Source: Nitrospirota bacterium
GTDB lineage: Bacteria; Nitrospirota; Nitrospiria; SBBL01; Manganitrophaceae
Assembly: GCA_023248505.1 (NCBI GenBank)
Contig: JAHFEM010000051.1
Location: forward strand, 1 to 8,736
Direction: 5' to 3'
DNA length: 8,736 nucleotides
The notes under the pieces are model-generated. The model worked only from the letters and a program-made list of their open reading frames with translations. It did no database searches and was not told where the DNA came from. Positions 1 to 6,930 of the stretch are shown here, piece by piece; the first letter of the stretch is position 1, and each line of letters opens with the position of its first letter. Made by a program: the position numbers and the translations under genes.

Positions 1-1
1 T

Positions 2-460
2 TTCTTTGAAATTGAAGATCCGGTCGGCCTCTGGGTCGACCTCTCGCATGGAGAGATCCAGGAGGTTTTCAACCAACATGTCAGCCGACAGAAATTCGGC
101 GATCGCCACGCGCAGTCGATCTGCACCCGAAATGCGCTGCTGAAGCATCCGGCGATTGCGGCGAAGACGGTCGAGGTCCACAACGGCGTCGCCAAGATCA
201 CGGTCTACGGCTTCAAGCACGATTTCGACTTCAAGCGGTTCGCGGAGCTGGGGGAGAAGATCGAGAAAGGGCAGACCGATCCGAGAGAGGTCCAGGTCGA
301 GCGGGCGATGGAAGAGGCCCGGTTCGAAGAGGTCAGCCTGGAGGGGGCGTTGGAGGGAGATGAATACGGCGCCCTTCCGGCGGCGGATCAGGAACGCGCG
401 CCGGGCCCGTCTCACTCAGCAGCGAACCCCCCTGCGGCAAACACCGCCAAGGAGGGATAA
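2..460 (+). CDS. Unrecognised protein, C-terminal part (5' end outside window)
   Basis: An open frame enters from the left edge and ends at TAA 458-460, giving 152 visible residues. I do not recognise the family. Visible residues 1-90 look folded: a short beta-like start (EIEDPVGLWVDLS), a basic helical stretch with RHAQSICTRNALLKHP (about residues 35-50), then a VEVHNGVAKITVYGF strand pair. Residues about 90-120 are acidic and helical, and the last 30 or so are rich in Ala, Pro and Gly and probably disordered. The frame is supported by this sensible composition, whereas overlapping frames give Arg/Ser-rich nonsense. The stop codon abuts the ATG of the coiled-coil ATPase, and the ATPase ribosome-binding site lies inside this gene's last codons, so the two are almost certainly co-transcribed and translationally coupled. 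It may be a DNA-binding or adaptor partner of the ATPase, but that is inference from position only. Confidence 0.75.
   Translation, partial: FFEIEDPVGLWVDLSHGEIQEVFNQHVSRQKFGDRHAQSICTRNALLKHPAIAAKTVEVHNGVAKITVYGFKHDFDFKRFAELGEKIEKGQTDPREVQVERAMEEARFEEVSLEGALEGDEYGALPAADQERAPGPSHSAANPPAANTAKEG
451..455 (+). promoter_or_regulatory. Shine-Dalgarno GGAGG for the ATPase gene, inside the upstream gene
   Basis: GGAGG lies five bases before ATG 461 and within the final codons of the preceding gene, whose TAA touches this ATG. This fixes the ATPase start and implies translational coupling. Confidence 0.75.
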
Positions 461-2521
461 ATGTCGAAGCTGGCGCGACTTCGTCTTCACAACTTCAAGG
501 GCAAGGAGTCCGAATGGGCCATGGCCCCCAAGATGCTTCTGGTCGGACCGAACGGGGCCGGCAAGAGTGCGATTCTGCAAGCGCTTATCGTCGGCATTCT
601 CGGATATGAGCCGCGCCTGGGCCGGACCCCCGCTTCGGTCGTCCAGCTTGCCTCCGGTCGGGAGATGTCGGTGGAGATTGAGACCGAAGCGAAATTCATT
701 TTCCACCGGACCTTTAAGCTGAGCCGGGGAGCGGTCTCCACGTCGGTTTGGGTTTCGCCGCGCCAGGGAGAGAAGAATCTCGCCGATGCCCACCGGCGCA
801 TCGCGGAGGAGGTCGGCGATTTTGCGGTCTCCTTCGATCTGAACGCCTTTCTCTCCCTCTCCGATGCGAAGAAGCGGGCCTTCCTCTTCGGGCTCTCGCC
901 GGCGAAAGGGCTCGGGTGGGATAAGGTGCATCTCAAAAGCCGGCTGATCCAAGCGGTCCGCGCCCCGGTCAGCTCCCTCACCCTGCATGCCTGGATCGAC
1001 AAGGCGTTCGCCCTCTGGTCGGAGGGGCAGGATCTTCAGTCGAACTTCGACCGGATGCTGATCTATCTCAAAAAGGAATTCTCCCTCTGGCTGCTTCGGA
1101 AGAGGGAAGGTGTTTCTGCCGCCCGCCGGATGCTCCACACGCGAAATCAGGAGCCGTTTGTTCCCTCGGAAGCGACCCGGACCACGCAACGAGAGATGGA
1201 AGAGGTTCAAGAGCGGATCATCCGAATCCGGGAGGAATTGGCCAAAGATGAAACGCGCCGGAAGTCGGCGGAGGCGCGGGACCGGGAGATCGAAGGATTA
1301 CGATCACGTTTGACGGAGTGGGAGACCACCGAGGCCTCCATCGAAAAGATCCAAAAACAGATCGCTGAACTGCGCGGCCGATCATTCGACCGCGCGCCGA
1401 TGCAACAGGAAAGACGCCAAGTCGAACAGGCAACGGCGGCGCTTTTTTCCGAAATTGAGCAAGAGGAGAAGCGGCTAAATGAGTTGAAGATCGCATTGGA
1501 GATGGAGAAGAAAGGTCTCGATCGCGCCGAATTGATCCGGGGGATGTGTCCTGTTGTTGAAGGGATTAAATGCCCCGTTGATTTCACCCCGGTGATTACG
1601 GAGGGACGGGATCGGCTCTCAGCGCAGGAAACGACGATCGGTGAGAGCGAAGCGTTACAAGTGATGCGATGGAAACGATATCGGGAATTGCAGGAGAGTC
1701 TTGGGCGCCTGCAGGCGCGCGCTTTATTGCTGGATGAGGAAGAGCGCGAAACACAAAAGCAGATCGCCGCCTGGGAGGAGATGCTTCGGCAGTCCAGTCA
1801 AAGTGAGGGGAAGCAAGCTGAGCTCTCGGATGTCCTGGCCCGATTGGAGGCAGAAGAGGCTGCCGACGGCGGCTATGCCGATCCCGACGACCTGATTCTT
1901 CAAAAAGAGGGGCTGGAGCGCCATTTGGATGAGCTGAAGCGCCGCCTCGCCGAGCAGGAGGAGCGGCGCTCGCTCTGGATTGCCTACCAGCAGAACCAGG
2001 TTGAGGTCAAGAAAGCCGATGCGAATGTCGAGGCGCTCAAGCAGTTGATTTCGGCCCTCGGCCCGAAGGGGCTTCAGGGAGAAATGATGAAGGAAATGAT
2101 CCGGCCTTTCTCCAAGATCGTCAATGACCTTCTTCACACGATTGATCCTGAAAAGGAGTTGATTTTCCGTTTTCAAGATGCGCGGGGGAACGAGATTTTC
2201 AAGATGGGATGGAACCGGGGGGAGCGCTTCATTCCGTTTGAGGCCCTCTCGACCGGGGAGCGCGTCCTTTTCTCCGCCGCGCTGATGACCGCGTTGATCC
2301 TCTTCCGCGAGCCGCGCTGCCGGCTGCTCTTGGTCGATAATATCGAGAGCGTCGACCTTCCCCACCGCCGGCGATTCATCGAGGCGCTCTGTACGTTTGT
2401 CGACGAAGGGCACCTCGACCATTTTATCGCGGCGGGAGTGGAAGGGATTTCGCCGGGGGATGTTGCCCGTCTGGGGGTGAAGATGATCCAGATGGCCGAC
2501 TTGGAGAAGCCTTCAGCGTAA
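461..2521 (+). CDS. Rad50/SMC-like coiled-coil AAA ATPase
   Basis: A 686-residue protein with split ABC-type ATPase halves at its ends and a long coiled coil between them, the layout of Rad50/SbcC, RecF/RecN and phage D13-like proteins. Seen directly: Walker A GPNGAGKS at residues 29-36; heptad-rich, Glu/Arg/Gln-rich helix from about 235 to 355 and again from about 400 to 525; a break between them carrying C363 and C371; an ABC signature LSTGER at 596-601; and Walker B LLLVD ending at D626, followed by N627 where the catalytic Glu is normally found, then a D-loop-like Asp at 632. It is much shorter than SbcC (about 1000 residues) and closer to phage and plasmid-type ATPases. The start is fixed by GGAGG five bases upstream and by abutment with the previous stop. 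A role in DNA end processing or recombination is inferred. No Mre11/SbcD-like nuclease is visible next to it, though the left side is cut off. The general class is secure; the specific function is unknown. Confidence 0.9.
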   Translation: MSKLARLRLHNFKGKESEWAMAPKMLLVGPNGAGKSAILQALIVGILGYEPRLGRTPASVVQLASGREMSVEIETEAKFIFHRTFKLSRGAVSTSVWVSPRQGEKNLADAHRRIAEEVGDFAVSFDLNAFLSLSDAKKRAFLFGLSPAKGLGWDKVHLKSRLIQAVRAPVSSLTLHAWIDKAFALWSEGQDLQSNFDRMLIYLKKEFSLWLLRKREGVSAARRMLHTRNQEPFVPSEATRTTQREMEEVQERIIRIREELAKDETRRKSAEARDREIEGLRSRLTEWETTEASIEKIQKQIAELRGRSFDRAPMQQERRQVEQATAALFSEIEQEEKRLNELKIALEMEKKGLDRAELIRGMCPVVEGIKCPVDFTPVITEGRDRLSAQETTIGESEALQVMRWKRYRELQESLGRLQARALLLDEEERETQKQIAAWEEMLRQSSQSEGKQAELSDVLARLEAEEAADGGYADPDDLILQKEGLERHLDELKRRLAEQEERRSLWIAYQQNQVEVKKADANVEALKQLISALGPKGLQGEMMKEMIRPFSKIVNDLLHTIDPEKELIFRFQDARGNEIFKMGWNRGERFIPFEALSTGERVLFSAALMTALILFREPRCRLLLVDNIESVDLPHRRRFIEALCTFVDEGHLDHFIAAGVEGISPGDVARLGVKMIQMADLEKPSA

Positions 2522-2528
2522 GAGAACA

Positions 2529-2584
2529 GCGCTCAGCTTGAGGCTTTTAAATCTTTAAGCTGACTGCTGACCGCTGAGGGCTCA
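2529..2584. repeat. Heptamer array with inverted copy (intergenic hairpin repeat)
   Basis: The 91-base gap between ATPase and helicase holds tandem heptamers AAGCTGA, CTGCTGA, CCGCTGA and a degenerate GGGCTCA at 2557-2584. An inverted copy, TCAGCTT at 2533-2539, can pair perfectly with AAGCTGA 2557-2563 around a 17-base AT-rich loop. GCGCTCAGC (2529-2537) can instead pair at eight of nine positions with GCTGACCGC (2566-2574). There is no clean T-tract right after the stem, so a simple intrinsic terminator is not supported. It may attenuate or stabilise the transcript, or be a member of a dispersed intergenic repeat family. Confidence 0.55.
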
Positions 2585-2612
2585 TCGCTTCTTTTCATCT
2601 CGGAAAGGGAAT

Positions 2613-4445
2613 ATGAAATTAATCGAAAACCTCAATGAAGCACAGCGCCGCGCGGTCGAGAGCCGCGCCCCGGTGATCCTCGTCAACGCCGGGGCGGGGA
2701 GCGGGAAGACGGCGGTCTTAAGCCTGCGGCTGGTCCGTCTTCTCAAAGAAGGGGTCTCCCCCTGGAATCTCCTGGCGCTTACTTTCACACGGCATGCCGC
2801 GGGGGAGATGCGCCGGCGGATCGAGGCCGAAGTCGGTGAGCAGCGCAAACTGAGCCTCCTCACCTTTCATGCTTTCGCCGCCTCCCTCTTGGAGCGATGG
2901 GGCGAGATCCTCGGCTACCGAAAGAACTTCTCCATCTACGATCAGTCCGATCAGGTCGCGCTTCTTCGCGAGATCTTGGACGAACAGGGGATGGAGCGCG
3001 ATCCGGCCGGAGTCATTCGCGAGATCCAGAGCGGCCGGTTTTCACAAGATCGTCCGATTTTCCGCGAGTACCAGCGCCGGCTGAAGGAAGGAAATGCCTT
3101 TGATTATCGAGGGCTGTTGCAGTCGGCCAATTTATTGCTCCGAGAGCACGCCGCCGTCCGCGAGGCCTACCGCTCCCGCTTCACCCATCTGTTGGTCGAC
3201 GAGGTGCAGGATACCGATCCCGATCAGTGGGAGATGATCGATCTGCTTCGGCCGTCGCAGCTCTTCATGGCGGGGGACGACTATCAGAGCATCTATGGTT
3301 TCCGCGGCGCGAAGGTCGACCATATCCTCTCCTTTCCGAAGACCTTCCCGGGGGTCGAAGTCATTCGCTTGGAGCAGAATTATCGATCGACCGTTCCGAT
3401 CGTCGAGGCGGCCAATCGCCTGATCGCCCACAATCGATATCAACTCGAAAAGCGGCTTCGGACCGATTGGGCGGGATCGGTCGCCGTCTCCGTGATGCAG
3501 GCCGAAACCCCGGAGAAAGAGGCGGAGGCGGTGGCGACGATCATCAAGCGCGACTGCGGGAAAGGGGAATATCATCCCTCCGATAGGGCGATTCTCTACC
3601 GCACCCATGCGCAGGCCGTTCCGCTGGCCAAGGCGCTCCAATTGCGAAAGATCCCCTATCAGATCGTTACCTCTTCCTTCTGGGAGAAAGAAGAAGTCCG
3701 GCACCTCTTGAGCTTTCTGACCATTCTCCACAATTCGGGGGATGATTATCACTTAAAGAAGATCCTTCCCAAAGAGGCCTATTCCCCGGAGGTTCTCTCC
3801 GCTCTGAATCTCGAGGCCGCTCGGGCCGAACGCTCCCTCTTCGAAATCCTCCCCTCCTCCTGGTTCAAGGAGCATCTTCTCGATCTTCAGGAGAAGCTTT
3901 CGAAGGGAGCGTATCCGAGCGTCTTAGCGCTGGCGAAAGAGGTCGATCGCCGTTTTCAGTTTTCCGAGCGTTATCGAAAAGAGGGATATCCGCTGAAGGA
4001 GGCTTATCTTCAGAAGCTCTTCGAGAAAATCGTCCGCTGGCAGGAGGGGAACCCCGAAGATCACTCCCTCTCGGCCTTCCTGAAGTGGCAGTTCACCCGA
4101 TCGGTCCAGGACGAATTGCGGGATGAAGAGGACTCCGTGAAGCTGTTGACGATCCACGCCGCCAAAGGACTTGAATGGCCGACTGTTTTCCTCTGCGGCC
4201 TCGAACAAGGGCTTTTCCCGCTCCGGCCCGCCCTTTCATCAGAGGAAGCGTTGGAGGAAGAGCGGCGGCTGATGTATGTGGCGATCACGCGGGCCAAGGA
4301 GCGTCTTTACCTCCTCTGGTCGAAGGAGCGGACCCGTTTCGGGCGGGCGGTTCGAAACAAGCCGAGCCAGTTCCTCACCGAAATGATCGGGACGATCCCT
4401 TCTCCTCACGCTCATCCGAAATCAACCCCCCACCCCTCGGATTAA
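2613..4445 (+). CDS. UvrD/PcrA-like superfamily 1A DNA helicase
   Basis: A 610-residue ATP-dependent DNA helicase, expected to move 3' to 5' on single strands as UvrD, PcrA and Rep do. The SF1A motifs are present in order: Q-motif Gln11 (LNEAQRRAV); Walker A AGAGSGKT 26-33; motif Ia LALTFTRHAAGEM; TFHAF; motif II LLVDEVQDT 193-201; motif III GDDYQSIYGFRGA 221-233; motif IV QNYRST 255-260; motif V TIHAAKGLEW 513-522; motif VI MYVAITRAKERL from 554. It should therefore be catalytically competent. It is shorter than UvrD (about 720) or Rep (about 670): only about 50 residues follow motif VI, so the C-terminal extension of UvrD/PcrA is missing, and no nuclease domain of AddA/RecB type is fused. 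ATG 2613 is preceded by GGAAAGGGA and by the first conserved motif at the right distance. It follows the ATPase gene by 91 bases in the same direction, so co-transcription is possible but not proven. Confidence 0.95.
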   Translation: MKLIENLNEAQRRAVESRAPVILVNAGAGSGKTAVLSLRLVRLLKEGVSPWNLLALTFTRHAAGEMRRRIEAEVGEQRKLSLLTFHAFAASLLERWGEILGYRKNFSIYDQSDQVALLREILDEQGMERDPAGVIREIQSGRFSQDRPIFREYQRRLKEGNAFDYRGLLQSANLLLREHAAVREAYRSRFTHLLVDEVQDTDPDQWEMIDLLRPSQLFMAGDDYQSIYGFRGAKVDHILSFPKTFPGVEVIRLEQNYRSTVPIVEAANRLIAHNRYQLEKRLRTDWAGSVAVSVMQAETPEKEAEAVATIIKRDCGKGEYHPSDRAILYRTHAQAVPLAKALQLRKIPYQIVTSSFWEKEEVRHLLSFLTILHNSGDDYHLKKILPKEAYSPEVLSALNLEAARAERSLFEILPSSWFKEHLLDLQEKLSKGAYPSVLALAKEVDRRFQFSERYRKEGYPLKEAYLQKLFEKIVRWQEGNPEDHSLSAFLKWQFTRSVQDELRDEEDSVKLLTIHAAKGLEWPTVFLCGLEQGLFPLRPALSSEEALEEERRLMYVAITRAKERLYLLWSKERTRFGRAVRNKPSQFLTEMIGTIPSPHAHPKSTPHPSD

Positions 4446-4453
4446 GACAGACG

Positions 4454-4477
4454 TTCGGATTGCGGCCGCTTGTCGAA
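4454..4477. other. Imperfect 24-base dyad, operator-like
   Basis: TTCG-N4-GCGGCCGC-N4-CGAA is symmetric about 4465.5. The central eight bases and outer four-base arms match; the four-base connectors do not. It sits after the helicase stop and ten bases before the putative -35 of the NHL gene, a position where a regulator could bind. The central palindrome alone is expected fairly often in GC-rich DNA, so this is weak. Confidence 0.25.
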
Positions 4478-4486
4478 TGGTTTCGC

Positions 4487-4516
4487 TTGCACGCCTCTGC
4501 TCCCTTCCCGTAAAAT
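4487..4516 (+). promoter_or_regulatory. Putative sigma70-type promoter for the NHL-repeat gene
   Basis: TTGCAC (4487-4492), an 18-base spacer, then TAAAAT (4511-4516). The -10 matches five of six consensus bases, the -35 three of six. Transcription would begin around 4523, giving a leader of about 20 bases that contains the ribosome-binding site. Confidence 0.4.
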
Positions 4517-4532
4517 GATCTCTTCGGCAATA

Positions 4533-4536
4533 GAGG
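4533..4536 (+). promoter_or_regulatory. Ribosome-binding site GAGG deciding the NHL gene start
   Basis: GAGG five bases ahead of ATG 4542. It selects this ATG over in-frame starts further upstream, and the resulting N-terminus is a proper export signal. Confidence 0.65.
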
Positions 4537-4541
4537 AAACC

Positions 4542-5672
4542 ATGAAACGACGGATCGCTCTGATCGCATCTTTTTATTCTCTCTTTGCTGCGTGCTCTTT
4601 CGTCTCCCTCCCGGATCGGGCTGTTCCTGCATCGGCGCCGAATCAGAAAACCTTTCAGACCCATGCCGAAAAAACGGTCTCGTCGGTTGCAGGGTCCGGT
4701 CAGCGCGGCTTTCGAGACGGACCGGCGATGGCTGCGCGATTTGACTGGCCCACGGGCGTGGCGGTCAATCGGAAGGGAGAGCAATTCATTGCCGATTACG
4801 ACAATCATGCAATCCGAAAAATAGATCGCTTCGGCTGGGTGACGACCTTTGCGGGACAGGGAATCCCCGGTTTTGCGGACGGAAAGGGAAAAGAGGCGCT
4901 CTTCCACGGCCCCAATACGATTGCGATTGATCAAAATGACAACCTATACGTCGCCGATGCCGATAACTTTCGGATCCGGAAAATTACCCCAGACGGGGTG
5001 GTCTCCACGGTGGCCGGGAGCGGAAAGCGGGGCAACAAGGAAGGTCCCGCTCTGGAGGCGGAATTTGTATATCCGACCGGCGTGGCGGCGGCCCCGGATG
5101 GAAATCTCTATGTGGCCGATCGGGGAGCGCATCGGATCAAACGGATCACGCCGGCGGGGATCGTCATGATCGCTGCGGGGACCGGCGAGCCGGGCTATTA
5201 CAATAGCCTCTCCTATTTTTCAAAATTCAATCATCCGATGGCCGTGGCGGTCGATGACGTCGAAAATATTTATGTGGCGGACGCCGGGTCGCATACGATC
5301 CGGCGGATCGACCGAGAGGGGATCGTGACGACGGTGGCCGGATCAGGCGGGCCGGGAGACCAAGACGGGCTTCGAGAGGGGGCACAGTTTTCCTGGCCGA
5401 CCGGCGTGGCGGTCGATCCGGAGGGGAACCTCCTTGTCGCCGATAGTAAAAATCACCGCATTCGGAAGATTCTCCTTCCGCAGGGGCGGGTGAGCACCTT
5501 GGCAGGGAACGGTGAGCCGGGCTTTATCGATGGGGTAGGGGCCTCGGCCGGGTTTGATTTCCCGACCGGGATCGGAGTCGACTCGGCGGGGAATATTTAT
5601 ATCGCCGATTCCGCGAACCATCGCATTCGTGCGATCCGGCCAGGCATTCTGCGTGTGGACCGCCTCTTTTGA
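4542..5672 (+). CDS. Exported six-repeat NHL beta-propeller protein
   Basis: A 376-residue protein. Residues 1-17 form an export signal: KRR then a hydrophobic run, ending SLFAAC, with Cys18 as a possible lipid-attachment site, although Phe at -3 is unusual for a lipobox. From residue 46 to 370 it consists of six repeats of 54, 54, 54, 54, 55 and 54 residues. Each begins like VSTVAGSGxxGxxDG, continues xxFxxPTGVAVD and ends GNLYVADxxNHRIRKI, typical of NHL repeats. Six such units would close one six-bladed propeller with nothing left but a six-residue tail, so there is no fused enzyme domain. NHL propellers of this kind usually bind ligands or partners, and the function here is unknown. I chose ATG 4542 over upstream in-frame starts because of the GAGG site and the signal peptide. 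It is preceded by its own likely promoter and converges with the HD-GYP gene, 20 bases separating the stops. Confidence 0.88.
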   Translation: MKRRIALIASFYSLFAACSFVSLPDRAVPASAPNQKTFQTHAEKTVSSVAGSGQRGFRDGPAMAARFDWPTGVAVNRKGEQFIADYDNHAIRKIDRFGWVTTFAGQGIPGFADGKGKEALFHGPNTIAIDQNDNLYVADADNFRIRKITPDGVVSTVAGSGKRGNKEGPALEAEFVYPTGVAAAPDGNLYVADRGAHRIKRITPAGIVMIAAGTGEPGYYNSLSYFSKFNHPMAVAVDDVENIYVADAGSHTIRRIDREGIVTTVAGSGGPGDQDGLREGAQFSWPTGVAVDPEGNLLVADSKNHRIRKILLPQGRVSTLAGNGEPGFIDGVGASAGFDFPTGIGVDSAGNIYIADSANHRIRAIRPGILRVDRLF

Positions 5673-5692
5673 GAAAATCTGCGAGGGGTCCT

Positions 5693-6832
5693 TTAGAGAT
5701 CGGCCAGGAGGGCCGATTTCAGGAGGATCCGATCGTGTTCCTCCTCGATCGTGTCGATCAGGGCGCTCACGACCTTCGGATCGAACTGGATTCCCGAACA
5801 GTGTTTGAGCTCCGCCGCCGCTTCGTCTAAAGAGAGGACCTTTCTGTACTCATAAGGATAATCGGTGACCATGGCATCGAACGCGTCGGCCACTGCGACG
5901 ATACGCGCAAGGAGGGGGATGTCCTCTCCGCTGATGCCATCCGGGTATCCTTGCCCGATGTAATACTCGTGATGATGCCGGATTAAGGCAAGAATGTTCG
6001 GGGAGAGGTTCAACGGAGCAACGAGGTTGATTCCGATTTCAGCATGTCTTTTGATCGCCTCCATCTCCTCTTCGGTATATCGCCCTTTTTTCTGGACGAT
6101 CTGCTGGTCGATGCCGAGCTTGCCGATGTCATGCAGGTATGCGCCGATCAAGAGCTCCTCTTTTTCTAACTCGGTCAGCCGGAGGCGTTGGGAGATCAGA
6201 TAAGAATAGTAGTGGACCCGGCTGGAATGCCCGTTTGCATAGGGGTCTTTCTTTTCGATCGCGTCGATAAGGGTCCGAATAAATTCAAAATGGTTGACCC
6301 GCCGCTCCTCCTCGATCTCTTGATCCGTCCGCTCGAACAGGGCCTTGACCTTGTCGAAAAGGGAGGAATCTTCTTCGAGCATCTTGATTCCTTGGGAAAG
6401 CTCCTTCTTGAGGCCGATCATTCCCCCGATCTTCATAAGGAACGCTTTTAATTGATCGATTTGCCGCTTCTTGCCGGCGGCCCGATTGATGGCGGAGAGA
6501 ACATCCCCCGTGTTAAAGGGTTTCAGAAGGTAGGAAGAGGCTCCGAGATGGAGAGCGTCGAGCGCGGTTTTGAATTCGCCGTACCCGGTGATGATAATGA
6601 CCTCCACGTCCGCATGCAGCCGTTTGATCTGGCGGAAGACGTCCATCCCATGCAGGTCGGGGAGGCGGAGGTCCAGCGTCACAACATCAATCGGTTTTTC
6701 TTGCAGCAGCTCCAGGGCCTTTTTCCCCAAATCGGCAGTGTGGATATCGAAGAAAGGGGAGAGGATCATTTCGAGCGATTTTCTGGGGCCGAGCTGATCT
6801 TCAACGATGAGAACCTGGGGCCGCTTTGCCAT
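5693..6832 (-). CDS. Response regulator with HD-GYP domain (predicted c-di-GMP phosphodiesterase)
   Basis: A 379-residue cytoplasmic two-domain protein of RpfG type. The receiver domain (about 5-120) has the acidic pair E11/D12, phospho-acceptor D54 in VVTLDLRLPD, switch Thr82 and Lys104 in LLKPF. A helical, partly charged linker of about 60 residues leads to an HD-GYP domain (about 180-370) with GHSSRV around H202, HDIGK at 234-238, RHAEIG at H263, HHHE 286-289, GYPDG 295-299 and VADAFDAM 314-321. All metal and GYP residues are present, so hydrolysis of cyclic di-GMP is predicted, controlled by phosphorylation from an unseen histidine kinase. There is no kinase gene adjacent. ATG 6832 has a full AGGAGG five bases upstream (6838-6843), so initiation should be strong. 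The gene stands alone between its own promoter region and the convergent NHL gene. Confidence 0.94.
   Translation of the reverse strand: MAKRPQVLIVEDQLGPRKSLEMILSPFFDIHTADLGKKALELLQEKPIDVVTLDLRLPDLHGMDVFRQIKRLHADVEVIIITGYGEFKTALDALHLGASSYLLKPFNTGDVLSAINRAAGKKRQIDQLKAFLMKIGGMIGLKKELSQGIKMLEEDSSLFDKVKALFERTDQEIEEERRVNHFEFIRTLIDAIEKKDPYANGHSSRVHYYSYLISQRLRLTELEKEELLIGAYLHDIGKLGIDQQIVQKKGRYTEEEMEAIKRHAEIGINLVAPLNLSPNILALIRHHHEYYIGQGYPDGISGEDIPLLARIVAVADAFDAMVTDYPYEYRKVLSLDEAAAELKHCSGIQFDPKVVSALIDTIEEEHDRILLKSALLADL
5697..5719 (+). terminator. Possible terminator hairpin for the NHL gene
   Basis: ATCGGCC (5699-5705), five-base loop, GGCCGAT (5711-5717), extendable by one wobble and one A-T pair. 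It begins about 25 bases after the NHL stop and is followed by only a short T run (TTTC). It lies inside the last codons of the convergent HD-GYP gene, so the symmetry could be partly chance. Confidence 0.35.
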
Positions 6833-6905
6833 CGCTCCCTCCTGCTAATAGTGTTCAGCGCTTACAGACTCTACCCCTTGTATAGAGCAAATCCTAGACC
6901 GGCCT

Positions 6906-6921
6906 CTTCTTTGTAAAGAAG
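6906..6921. promoter_or_regulatory. Perfect 7+7 dyad just downstream of the HD-GYP promoter
   Basis: CTTCTTT-GT-AAAGAAG is a perfect inverted repeat with a two-base centre. It falls about ten bases after the putative -10, at or next to the expected transcription start, a common place for a repressor operator. With only two central bases, DNA-level recognition is more likely than an RNA hairpin. Confidence 0.4.
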
Positions 6922-6930
6922 CGAGAGGAA

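Noticed and set aside
156..722. Open frame overlapping the end of the first gene and the start of the ATPase
   Set aside because: The translation is Arg/Ser/Pro-rich with no motifs and overlaps two well-supported frames. It is a by-product of GC-rich codon use.
416..1210. Long minus-strand open frame opposite the ATPase
   Set aside because: No family features, and it lies fully antisense to a gene with Walker A and coiled-coil constraints. Long antisense frames are common in GC-rich genes.
2613..4445. Helicase plus upstream ATPase as a Gabija (GajA/GajB) system
   Set aside because: GajA is an OLD-type ATPase with a TOPRIM nuclease domain. The ATPase here has a long coiled coil and ends soon after Walker B, with no TOPRIM motifs.
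4470..4541. Upstream TTG and ATG starts for the NHL gene
   Set aside because: They would put 24 or fewer non-signal-like residues ahead of the export signal and would overlap the putative promoter. ATG 4542 has the GAGG site and the signal peptide directly after it.
6887..6900. Minus-strand GG-N10-GC as a sigma54 promoter for the HD-GYP gene
   Set aside because: Only the GG and TTGC elements match. The rest of the -24 box does not, and there is no enhancer-like site or sigma54 activator nearby.
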